A model generated the notes under the pieces. That model saw only the letters and a program-made list of their open reading frames with translations, was not told the origin of the DNA and did no database searches. The position numbers and the translations under genes are program-made. Below, in pieces: positions 9,392 to 18,690 of a stretch of 64,000 nucleotides of DNA (its first letter is position 1; every line of letters begins with the position of its first letter). This DNA is from Sporocytophaga sp. (GTDB lineage: Bacteria; Bacteroidota; Bacteroidia; Cytophagales; Cytophagaceae), in contig JANQAB010000009.1 in NCBI GenBank assembly GCA_024707265.1, positions 310,001-374,000 of the forward strand. Direction: 5' to 3'.

Positions 9392-10903
9392 ATGATTCTG
9401 AATCTTATAATGAAGAATATACTCAAGAGGCGTATTGGCCATATTGAGCGCTTTATGAAAAATCCTCATGAGATTCAGGAGCAATTATTTTTTGACCTCA
9501 TCCGAAAAGGAAAGAATACGGAATGGGGAAAAAAGTATGGCTATAGCTCCATACAGTCTATTGAAGCATTTAAAAATACCATCCCTGTATCACCATATGA
9601 ATCTTTGTTTCCATACATCGACCGCATGATGCAGGGTGAACAGAATATTCTCTGGCCCTCTAAAATCTCCTGGTTCTCAAAATCGTCCGGGACGACCAAT
9701 GCCAAAAGTAAATTTATACCGGTTTCCAAAGAGGCCTTATACAATTGCCATTATAAAGGTGGCAAGGACCTGCTTTGCCTTTTCTTTAATAATAACCCGA
9801 ACAGCAAACTATTCAATGGAAAAAATCTTGCTATAGGAGGCTCTTATTATAAAAATCCAAAATGGAAAGATTCATTTTATGGTGATGTATCTGCTGTAAT
9901 CATGGCCAATCTTCCTATGTGGGCTCAATATTCAAGAACACCAGATCTTAATATCGCCCTGATGGACGAATGGGAGCAAAAAATTGAGAAAATGGCCAAA
10001 GCAACTCTAAACGAAAACGTAACCTGTATCAGCGGCGTCCCTACGTGGACAATTGTGCTTCTAAACAGGATACTAGAGCTTACAGGCAAAAAGAACATGC
10101 TTGAGGTATGGCCGAATTTTGAAGTTTTCTATCATGGCGCTGTAGCATTTTCTCCATATAAAGAAATATTCAAAAACTTCTTCCCTGCTTCTCATGTAGA
10201 CTATATGGAAACCTATACCGCTTCGGAAGGGTTCTTTGGAATACAGGATGAGAAAGGATCTGACGAATTGCTGTTAATGCTGGATTATGGTATATTCTAT
10301 GAATTCATAGACATTGACCACCAGGACGATGAATTCCCGAAAAGCTATTCCTTACACGAAGTTGAGCTGAACAAAAGCTATGCTATGGTAATTTCTACCA
10401 ATGCAGGCTTGTGGAGATATAAAATTGGGGATACTGTAAAATTTACTTCCCTTGAACCTTATCGGATAAAAATCACAGGTAGAACCAAGCATTTTATAAA
10501 TGCCTTTGGAGAAGAATTAATGGTTGAGAACGCTGAAACAGCGGTTTCCAAAGCAGGCATGAAAACCAGCTCAATTGTAAGTAATTTTACTGCGGCTCCG
10601 GTATTTTTCGAAGGTAAGAAAAATGGCAGACATGAATGGGTCATTGAATTTTCTCAATCTCCAAAAGATCTCCATCAGTTTTCCCAAATATTAGATGAAG
10701 AACTTAAAATTGTCAATTCCGACTATGAGGCAAAACGATACAAAGATATAGCCCTTCAGGAACCGATTATTCATTCAGTACCTCAGGGAACTTTTTACAA
10801 GTGGATGAAACAGAGAGGTAAACTGGGCGGTCAGAATAAAGTGCCCAGATTATCCAACTCTCGTGAATTTGTAGAGGATATTTTAAAGAATTTAAACCTC
10901 TAA
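9392..10903 (+). CDS. GH3 auxin-responsive-promoter family protein (acyl-adenylate ligase fold)
   Basis: 503 residues matching the GH3 family across its length. Seen: an ATP/AMP-binding P-loop-like SSGTTNAKSKFIPVS near residue 98, CISGVPTWTIVL, YTASEGFFGIQ, and the hinge segment YKIGDTVKFTSLEPYRIKITGR. In plants GH3 enzymes join amino acids to jasmonate or auxin; the bacterial substrate is unknown. The gene lies 4 bp after lptB and is likely co-transcribed with it. A second in-frame ATG at residue 7 could be the real start. Its stop overlaps that of a small convergent gene. Confidence 0.85.
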   Translation: MILNLIMKNILKRRIGHIERFMKNPHEIQEQLFFDLIRKGKNTEWGKKYGYSSIQSIEAFKNTIPVSPYESLFPYIDRMMQGEQNILWPSKISWFSKSSGTTNAKSKFIPVSKEALYNCHYKGGKDLLCLFFNNNPNSKLFNGKNLAIGGSYYKNPKWKDSFYGDVSAVIMANLPMWAQYSRTPDLNIALMDEWEQKIEKMAKATLNENVTCISGVPTWTIVLLNRILELTGKKNMLEVWPNFEVFYHGAVAFSPYKEIFKNFFPASHVDYMETYTASEGFFGIQDEKGSDELLLMLDYGIFYEFIDIDHQDDEFPKSYSLHEVELNKSYAMVISTNAGLWRYKIGDTVKFTSLEPYRIKITGRTKHFINAFGEELMVENAETAVSKAGMKTSSIVSNFTAAPVFFEGKKNGRHEWVIEFSQSPKDLHQFSQILDEELKIVNSDYEAKRYKDIALQEPIIHSVPQGTFYKWMKQRGKLGGQNKVPRLSNSREFVEDILKNLNL

Positions 10904-11061
10904 CTGTAAATTACATCACTCATAAGCTTATCAGCCATGGCATTCAATGCCAGTGATCTTTTTATATCTCCATTTTTCTTGGCTTCAAGTGCATCAAGCC
11001 TGAGTTTTGTGTAGTACTTTCTCAGCTTTTGTTGTTGAAAATATTTAAAGAGATTCCACAT
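10900..11061 (-). CDS. Small basic helical protein, possibly Lacal_2735-like
   Basis: 53 residues from the ATG at 11059-11061 (MWNLFKYFQQQK); a TTG 30 bp upstream is a less likely start. It is a K/A/L-rich two-helix protein. The pattern, a hydrophobic MWNLFKYF start, then LxxxYxKLxxxA and a C-terminal ALNAMADKLM, resembles small Bacteroidota Lacal_2735 proteins, whose function is unknown. The stop overlaps the GH3 stop by 4 bp, tail to tail. Moderate confidence that it is expressed. Confidence 0.5.
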   Translation of the reverse strand: MWNLFKYFQQQKLRKYYTKLRLDALEAKKNGDIKRSLALNAMADKLMSDVIYS

Positions 11062-11639
11062 ACCTAAAACTACTTTAGAGTACAACCTCAAACCAAAATA
11101 AATTGTTAGAGCATCCTCTTAATAAAAACTGTATCTTAATCACCAGATTTAGCTTCAGAAAATCGTTTCCCGCTGAAATCACGAAAACATTTCAAACTTT
11201 CAAAAATTAGACAATTTCAATATGGCAATAAAAAATTTTACAAGCGGAAAAATGACTTTTACCAAGTTTTAGAAAATTTGCAGGCTCATTTACCTCCTGA
11301 AAAGCAATTCATTATATAATTATAAATCTTATATTTTTTCAATTTTTTGAGTTAAGTTTTTCCACAAAGTTATTCCTTTATCCACAACCTTAAAACAAAC
11401 CATCAAATACGCCTGAATATCAACAACTTTAGATCTTTAACCGAGCAATAACAAGTGTTGATAACCTTAACATTTTTTTTCAAGGTTGCAAACAAAAGCT
11501 ATTTAAAAATTTTATTTGTACATCCAGCTACCAATTAACCTCTAAAAATGGTCAAAATCAATGTCATACATAATCCAGGTATAAAACATACTAGAAATGA
11601 AAATATATTGTATTTTTCCAATCAAATAATTTCTAAGAA
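11062..11639. other. 578-bp AT-rich gap with a DnaA-box-like cluster (candidate origin)
   Basis: No gene is visible. Within 107 bp lie TTTTCCACA (11358-11366), a perfect consensus DnaA box TTATCCACA (11378-11386) and TGTTGATAA (11456-11464, a one-mismatch box on the other strand). A very AT-rich stretch at about 11310-11350 precedes them, as a DNA-unwinding element would. This is the composition expected of oriC, but the box count is low and no dnaA, dnaN or gyrB gene is nearby. The promoter of the nitronate monooxygenase gene must also lie here. Confidence 0.35.
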
Positions 11640-12578
11640 ATGAACAGAATCAATCAAATATTCGAAATTGAATATCCGATCATACAAGCAGGAATGGTTT
11701 GGTGCAGTGGGTGGAAACTGGCTTCGGCTGTAAGTAATGCTGGTGGCCTTGGGTTAATAGGCGCCGGCTCAATGTATCCCGAGGTTTTAAAAGAACATTT
11801 AATCAAATGCAAACAAGCCACAAACCGACCTTTTGGGGTGAATGTACCTCTCCTTTATCCGGATATAGATAAAATCATTAAGATCATTATTGAGGAAGAA
11901 ATTAAAGTAGTATTCACATCAGCTGGCAATCCTTCTGCGTGGACCAAAACTTTAAAAGAGAATGGTATTAAAGTAGTTCATGTTGTATCGAGTGTCAAAT
12001 TTGCTAAAAAATCTGAAGATGCTGGGGTAGATGCGGTGGTAGCAGAAGGTTTTGAAGCAGGCGGCCACAATGGTAGAGAAGAAACAACCACCTTTTGCCT
12101 GGTACCGATGGTTAAAGAATCAGTAAAAATCCCCGTTATAGCAGCGGGTGGCATAGCGACAGGCAGAGGTATGCTGGCCGCGATGGCTTTAGGTGCAGAC
12201 GGTGTGCAAATCGGAAGCAGATTTGCAATTAGCGAAGAATCTTCAGCACACATCAATTTTAAAAACAGAGTTACAAATTCCACAGAAGGAGAAACAGTCT
12301 TGACACTCAAATCTGTGACTCCGGTAAGATTGCTGAAAAACAAATTTTATGAGGAAGTAAAACAGGCTGAAGAACTAGGAGCTGATCCTGTCTCTTTAAA
12401 AAATTTACTTGCCAAAGGCAGAGCTAAGAAAGGAATATTTGAGGGAGACCTTAATGAAGGGGAACTTGAAATAGGCCAGGTTTCTGCACAAATCAAAGAC
12501 ATTAAACCTGCAGGTCTAATTTTAAAGGAAATCTGGGAAGATTTTTTGAGCCACAAAAAACAATTGTGCGAGATTTAA
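11640..12578 (+). CDS. Nitronate monooxygenase / 2-nitropropane dioxygenase family flavoprotein
   Basis: 312 residues, FMN-binding TIM barrel. Seen: N-terminal IIQAGMVWCSGWKLASAVSN, the flavin loop SNAGGLGLIGAGSM, EGFEAGGHNGREE, which carries the usual catalytic-histidine region, and the phosphate-binding IAAGGIATGRGML...GADGVQIGSRF. The family oxidises nitronates or acts as enoyl reductases (FabK-like), and sequence alone does not separate these. Its stop overlaps the convergent NlpE/META gene by 4 bp. Confidence 0.85.
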   Translation: MNRINQIFEIEYPIIQAGMVWCSGWKLASAVSNAGGLGLIGAGSMYPEVLKEHLIKCKQATNRPFGVNVPLLYPDIDKIIKIIIEEEIKVVFTSAGNPSAWTKTLKENGIKVVHVVSSVKFAKKSEDAGVDAVVAEGFEAGGHNGREETTTFCLVPMVKESVKIPVIAAGGIATGRGMLAAMALGADGVQIGSRFAISEESSAHINFKNRVTNSTEGETVLTLKSVTPVRLLKNKFYEEVKQAEELGADPVSLKNLLAKGRAKKGIFEGDLNEGELEIGQVSAQIKDIKPAGLILKEIWEDFLSHKKQLCEI

Positions 12579-13681
12579 TCAACTTTAGAAAACTCCAGGA
12601 CATTCTTGTCGTCCGATAAGGTAAGCTTTAGTCCGTCCAATTTGTATTTTAAATTCTTTCGGGAGAGCGCTTTCAGAAAGTCCTGTTCAAAGGAATAAGC
12701 ATTACAAAGCATTTTGGTAGAAACAATAGATCCGATAGCAATAATGCTTTTGCTCTGGATAAAACTTCCACTACAAGCATTGCAACCTCCATTTCCAAAA
12801 ATTTTACCTTCTCTGATATTAAACTCCAAGTAAGGAATTCCTTTATCAAAATTGGCTGCATCAATCTCTTTGCCATTAAATGATCTTAGAGCCCATATAT
12901 CATGAAGACGCCAATCACCTAAAAAGCTTCCGCATCCGGAATATCTTGAAACACCCTTGTTTTTTAAGCCCTCTGCTCTTATTAATACTTTATATGGAAT
13001 CGATTCTCCGGAAATGCTATCTATGCATATATCTTTGGTAAGCTCAATTGAAAGGAAAGATCCGGGAGCAGAACTGGTGAATTCCCAACTGTTGCCGTCA
13101 GGATCAATTTTATCATTAACCTCAGCTTTTATTACTTCTCCGTCAGGGAAATGGAATATAGCTTCTTTTTCAAAATCAATGGTAAGCTTCCACTTTTCAT
13201 CCTGCTCCGTAATAAAGTCAATCCCACTCTTACGCATTTTTTCACTTTCTTCAAGTCTGACTTCTGCATCTGACCTGTATAAAATGTATTGATTTCTTAC
13301 TGAAGAACCTTTTTCATTAAGAAGGCCAAGCTGATTTCCTTTGAATAAAAATTTCGCTTTGCTTCCATCCATCTTGTTTAAAATAAGGACAGAATCGTTG
13401 ATCATTTGCCAGGTGCCCTCCAAAACTTCTAAACTTCCTTTTCCATTGATCATTACAGATTCCTCCCTGAATAATCCGGATCTTAGAATGGTAAGCTTAT
13501 ATGCCATAACATCACAATCAGAGCATGGCCAGCTACCACTCCAGAGTCCATAAAGCTCAGCATTAGGAACCCATGGATTGGTGGTACCATTCTCATTTAA
13601 ATGACTATGCTGGCATCCGCAGAAAAACAACAGAATCGCAAAAATATTAGGTAAGCCCCATTTCATTGGTGAAGTAAACAA
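12575..13681 (-). CDS. Lipoprotein with NlpE N-terminal-like and META/HslJ domains
   Basis: 368 residues. Seen: a lipoprotein signal with lipobox LLFFCGC, so membrane-anchored. Residues about 45-130 contain LYGLWSGSWPCSDCDVMAY, the CxxC of NlpE copper-stress lipoproteins. About 250-365 is a META/HslJ-type domain (GNGGCNACSGSF and a late Cys). NlpE senses surface contact and copper in E. coli envelope stress; whether that applies here is inference. Monocistronic, divergent from yjbQ. Confidence 0.75.
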   Translation of the reverse strand: MFTSPMKWGLPNIFAILLFFCGCQHSHLNENGTTNPWVPNAELYGLWSGSWPCSDCDVMAYKLTILRSGLFREESVMINGKGSLEVLEGTWQMINDSVLILNKMDGSKAKFLFKGNQLGLLNEKGSSVRNQYILYRSDAEVRLEESEKMRKSGIDFITEQDEKWKLTIDFEKEAIFHFPDGEVIKAEVNDKIDPDGNSWEFTSSAPGSFLSIELTKDICIDSISGESIPYKVLIRAEGLKNKGVSRYSGCGSFLGDWRLHDIWALRSFNGKEIDAANFDKGIPYLEFNIREGKIFGNGGCNACSGSFIQSKSIIAIGSIVSTKMLCNAYSFEQDFLKALSRKNLKYKLDGLKLTLSDDKNVLEFSKVD

Positions 13682-13845
13682 ACAGAAGGACTTTTTGTTT
13701 AAAAGTGCTTAAGCATATTTACGAGACACATAAAAAAATCACATTTATTTTCGTCCAATGAAATCAAATTCCATTATAATTACCTTTTAAAATATTAGGC
13801 TTAAATACCCATTTTCATAACATCAAGAAGTATTCATCCATCATT

Positions 13846-14269
13846 ATGAAATGTATTCAACAGACATTTGTTCTTCCTGCATTTAAAAAGAGGATTTCAT
13901 CTGATTACCGGTAAAATTGAATCTCAGATTCCAGAATTGAAAAATGTTTCGGTAGGATTGGCCCATATCTTTATTCACCATACCTCGGCAAGCCTTACCA
14001 TTAATGAAAATGCGGATCCAACAGTTAGACAGGATTTTGAAAGTCAATTTAACAAAATGGTACCAGAGAATGCACCATACTATAAACATACTCTCGAAGG
14101 ACCTGATGATATGCCGGCACATATAAAAGCATCACTAATGGGCAGTTCAGTAAGCATCCCCGTAACTGGAGGACAATTTAATCTGGGCACCTGGCAAGGA
14201 ATATATTTATGTGAACATCGTGATCACGCATCGGGAAGAGAAATAACCGTAACCGTCTTTGGAGAGTAA
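13846..14269 (+). CDS. YjbQ / UPF0047 family protein, one-base frame break
   Basis: The ATG at 13846 gives MKCIQQTFVLPAF, then the frame breaks at the A5 run at 13885-13889 (one base too many) and continues KRGFHLITGKIESQIPEL. Corrected length is 140 residues, the family norm. Seen: HIFIHHTSASLTINENADP with the conserved histidines, and the C-terminal GTWQGIYLCEHRDHASGREI. Family members have weak thiamine-phosphate synthase activity; the physiological role is uncertain. Convergent with the methyltransferase gene 4 bp away. Confidence 0.88.
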
Positions 14270-14273
14270 CAAT

Positions 14274-15446
14274 CTACTCAACCCATAACGCAAGCCCTTT
14301 CAGGTATTCTCCTTCCGGGTGATAAAGATTAACAGGATGATCCGCCGGCTGATGCAACTGAAAAAGAATCCTTACGTTCCTTCCTGAATCAGCCGCAGCG
14401 CCAAAAATAATCTTTTGAAATAAATCTTTTGTGATATGTTGTGAACAAGAATAAGTAAACAACATTCCTCCTCTTTTAATTTTTCTGAATGCCCGCATAT
14501 TGATGTCTTTATAACCTCTCGCTGCTCGGTCTACGGCTGCTGCGGACTTAGCAAATGCAGGTGGATCCAGGATGATCAGATCATAATAATTTTCCGGCAT
14601 ATCTTTAAGATACTCGAAACAATCTTTTGCAATAGATTTATGACAAGCAGTTGGAAAGTTTAACAGAACATTTTCTTCAGCACCCTTTACAGCATCTGCT
14701 GAGATATCCAGAGAATGTACTTCCTGCGCCCCGCCTGCCTGTGCATAAACAGAGAATCCTCCTGTATAACTAAATGCATTGAGAACTTTCTTATTTGCGG
14801 AAAATCGTTTTACCAGCTCACGGTTATCCCGTTGATCAAGGAAAAAGCCTGTCTTCTGACCTTCGACTACATCTATCATGAACCTAAGTCCGTTTTCTAT
14901 AACCTCAAAGGGTCCTTTATTTTCCCCGGCAATCCAGATTCCTTCAGTCTTTACATCCAGATTCTTCTTTGAACTTCCGCTTGATCTAAGATAGATAGAA
15001 GAATAACCAGCTTTTCTGAATATATCAAAAAAAAGCTCCTTTCTTTGTTCAATTCCTGTAATGCTGATCTGTAATACTAACGTGTCTTTATACACATCGG
15101 CTATCAGGCCTGGTAAAAAATCACCTTCTGCATGAAGTAACCGATAAGCATTTGTTGTCGCAAAATCAATAATGGATTTCCTTAACTGAATTGCCCTATC
15201 AATTTTTGCACTCCAATATGCTTCATCAAATTTATTATTGCTTTTGTCCCACTCAAACAAGCGGCATACTATCTGACTCTCGGAGGAATAAAACCCATAG
15301 GCAAGGAATCTGTTATCCGCATCTACAACTTCGACAATATCTCCATCTTTCGCACTTGCCATTGCCACTGCACCAGAGAAAACCCAAGGGTGTTTATTTA
15401 ATACAGCCTTTTCTTTCTTTGGCTTTAACTTTACTATTCTATTCAT
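14274..15446 (-). CDS. Class I SAM-dependent rRNA methyltransferase (RlmI/COG1092 type)
   Basis: 390 residues. Seen: an N-terminal PUA RNA-binding domain (residues 1-80, KHPWVFSGAVA...GFYSSESQIVCRLF), an EEHD-like middle, and a Rossmann methyltransferase domain with motif I VLNAFSYTGGFSVYA and the catalytic-region motif DLIILDPPAFAK. RlmI makes m5C in 23S rRNA of E. coli; site specificity here is not shown. Translation starts at the ATG at 15446. Confidence 0.88.
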   Translation of the reverse strand: MNRIVKLKPKKEKAVLNKHPWVFSGAVAMASAKDGDIVEVVDADNRFLAYGFYSSESQIVCRLFEWDKSNNKFDEAYWSAKIDRAIQLRKSIIDFATTNAYRLLHAEGDFLPGLIADVYKDTLVLQISITGIEQRKELFFDIFRKAGYSSIYLRSSGSSKKNLDVKTEGIWIAGENKGPFEVIENGLRFMIDVVEGQKTGFFLDQRDNRELVKRFSANKKVLNAFSYTGGFSVYAQAGGAQEVHSLDISADAVKGAEENVLLNFPTACHKSIAKDCFEYLKDMPENYYDLIILDPPAFAKSAAAVDRAARGYKDINMRAFRKIKRGGMLFTYSCSQHITKDLFQKIIFGAAADSGRNVRILFQLHQPADHPVNLYHPEGEYLKGLALWVE

Positions 15447-15552
15447 CTTCTGAGAAATTTTCCTGATAGATATTTACAGGAGAACTTTGTATTAAAACTA
15501 ATAACAAATTTTATATTAAACAGTACTCTGTGACTACAGGATCCGTTTTCAA

Positions 15553-18376
15553 TTAATGCGCTTCAAGCCAGTTTTCTCCTACACCTATCCCTATTTCCAT
15601 AGGAACTGACATCGTTAAAGCTGTCTTCATAAACTCTTCCACCTTCAACTTCAACACATCGATCTCTGACTTATGAGCATCAAAAACAAGTTCATCATGC
15701 ACCTGCATAATCATGCGGGACTTTAGGTTTTCCTGCTTCATCCAGTTATGAATATTAATCATTGCCACTTTTATCATATCTGCCGCACTTCCCTGAATGG
15801 GAGCGTTAATAGCGTTTCGTTCCGCATACCCTCTTTGAGTGATGTTTCTGGAATTAATATCTCTCAAATACCTTCTCCTTCCCAGTATTGTCTCTACATA
15901 TTCATGTTCACGGGCTTTATTGATCACCTCATCCATATAAGACTTAATAGCAGGAAATTCATTGAAATATGCCTCAATTATGTCCGCAGCTTCTTTCCTT
16001 GGAATATCAAGTCTTTGAGAAAGGCCGAAAGCAGAAATTCCGTAGATGATTCCAAAGTTAACCATCTTCGCATTTCTCCTCATCTCTGATGTTACCTGGT
16101 CAAGGTTCACTTTGTAAACCTTACTTGCAGTAGTTGTATGAATATCGATCCCATTCTGAAAAGCTTCGATCATATTCTTTTCTTTACTGAACTCAGCCAT
16201 AATCCTAAGTTCTATCTGAGAATAATCCGCAGATAAAATCAAGTGATCATTGTCGCGTGCAACAAAAGCCTTCCTGATCTCTTTTCCTCTGTCGGTACGA
16301 ATAGGTATGTTTTGTAAGTTTGGATTTGTGCTGCTAAGCCTTCCTGTTGCAGCTACCGCCTGATTATAACAAGTATGAACTCTTCCATCAACTTTACTGA
16401 TAAGAAGAGGTAAGGTATCAACATAGGTAGATTTCAACTTCTGAAGTTCCCTGTAATCAAGGATCTCCTGAGCGATCAAATGATCAGGTGCAAGTTTTGA
16501 TAATACTTCTTCTCCTGTTGCATACTGTCCTGTCTTGGTCTTCTTTGCCTTCAGATCAATTTTTAATCTTTCAAACAATACCTCTCCCAATTGTTTAGGA
16601 GAAGCTATGTTAAACTCACAACCAGCGCGGTTAAAAATACTTTTTTCAATATCAAGCAACTCCAGGTCCAACTGTTTTGAAAATTCCTTCAGAGCATCAG
16701 GATTTATTTTTACACCTGCACTTTCCACATCTGCAAGCACCGTTACCAAAGGTATTTCAACCTCATTGAAAAGCTTTTCGATTTTTTGTTCCTTAAGAAT
16801 AGGTTGAAGAATATGCTTCAACTGTAATGTAATATCAGCATCTTCAGCAGCATATTCAGCAATATCCTTTAATGGAACATCTTTCATATTCTTCTGCTTT
16901 ACACCTTTTTTTCCAATCAGGGTTTCAATAGAAACAGGAGAATAATTAAGATAGTATTCTGACATGAAATCCATATTATGACGCATATCAGGCTCTATCA
17001 AATAATGAGCAAGCATAGTATCAAAAACAGGACCGTCCACATTTACCCCATACCTTTTTAAAACCAGGATATCAAACTTTAGATTTTGTCCGATCTTTGT
17101 GATCTTTTTATCCTCAAGAACATCTTTAAATGCCTGTACTATTTCCTTCGCTCTTTCAAAATTCTGTGGAACGGGCACGTAATATGCTTCGCCTTTAAAA
17201 TATGAAAATGCAAGTCCGACTAGGTCTGTTTCAGCAGCATCAAGACTGGTGGTTTCAGTATCAAAACAGAATTCATCCTGAACTTTTAAATAAGAAACCA
17301 GAGAAGATATGAGTTCAGGAGTATCAATAACTCTGTAATCATGAACAGTATCTTTTATAGTACAGAAGACCTTTTCTTCAGCGTTCTCTTCGGTAAGGAC
17401 TTCTTCCTCTGCATTTCCAAACATGGACATTTGCCCATTTGTATTTACTTTTGCAGAGGATCTTCCTGAAGAAGCAACCTGAACGGCAGCGGCATCTTCT
17501 CCAAAAACCCTTTTCTTGAGGGTCTTGAACTCAAGCTCATCAAAAAGCTTTGATAACTCCTCTTTCAGAGGTTCTTTATATCTGAACAACTCATCATCAA
17601 ATACAACCGGTACATCACAATGAATTGTTGCAAGCTCTTTAGAAAGAATTCCTTGAGGCCCAAAATTAACTACGTTTTCTTTCAGCTTCCCTTTCAGATT
17701 ATCTGCATTGGCAATAAGATTTTCTACAGTATCATACTCTGCAATAAGCTTTTGGGCGGTTTTTTCTCCAATACCAGGAATACCGGGAATATTGTCAACA
17801 CTATCTCCCATTAATCCCAGTATATCCCTTACCTGGTCGACCCTTTTAATGCCGAATTTATCCAATACTCTTGCTACATCGTAAATTTCATGTCCATTCC
17901 CCATATAGGATGGCTTATAGAGATAAACACAATCATTAACTAACTGACTGTAATCCTTATCCATCGTAAGCATGTAGACGGTATAGCCCTCTTTGCAGGC
18001 TTTAGAGGACAATGTGCCAATTACATCATCTGCTTCATAACCGGGAATACCTATGAGAGGAATCTGAAAAGCTTCTAAAAGACGTGTGATGTATGGAATT
18101 GCAATAGTTATATCTTCAGGCTGCTCTTGTCTGTTGGCTTTATATTCAACAAAACTTTCATGCCTGAAAGTCGGCCCTGCCGTGTCAATGGCCACACCAA
18201 TATGGGTAGGTTTTTCTTTATATAATACTTCCAGAAGGGAGTTGGTAAAACCAAAAACAGCACTGGAATTAATCCCTGTAGAAGTAATTCTCGGGTTTTT
18301 ACTGAAAGCAAAATGAGCCCTATAAATTAAGGCCATTGCATCCAGGAGAAAAAAGTTTTTTTTCGGAACCGTTCAT
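15553..18376 (-). CDS. polA: DNA polymerase I, one-base frame break near start
   Basis: Replication/repair polymerase with all three domains. Seen: a 5'-nuclease (residues about 1-290, DAMALIYRAHFAF, GYEADDVIGTL, GLMGDSVDNIPGIPGIG), a 3'-5' exonuclease with DEDDy residues (FCFDTETTSLD, IGQNLKFDI, YAAEDADI), and a polymerase domain (DYSQIELRIMAEFS, RRNAKMVNFGIIYGIS, MQVHDELVFDA). The proper start, MNGSEKKLFLLDAMAL, begins at the ATG at 18374-18376 but is separated by one extra base in the A6 run at 18349-18354. Corrected length is about 940 residues. Confidence 0.95.
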
Positions 18377-18690
18377 GAACTAAAATTAATACTTTGTATA
18401 GGAGATAAACAAAAGATTTATCCTTGGGAACAAAATAAAAATGAAAATAATTCTAGATTTCAAGCCTTTAAATATTGACTTCATTATTTTGGCCCGAATA
18501 ATAAAATTCACTTTTGTTTTGCAAGATTGAGAACCCTCACATCAACAATGCGTAAATCTGTACTTCAGGGAAAAACTAATGTTTTTCATGCTGATAGTTA
18601 GACAAAATGGTTTAATTCTTGTTAAAATCTAAATAGAGCAATTTGCCTGGCAACCAATTTTAATATTGTTTTAACTTATTACTGGATTTA
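18377..18690. other. Intergenic gap between divergent polA and ligase gene
   Basis: 314 bp, AT-rich, with no open frame resembling a protein. It must hold the promoters of polA (leftward) and the AMP-binding ligase (rightward). I see no exact TTTG/TAnnTTTG pair. Confidence 0.5.
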
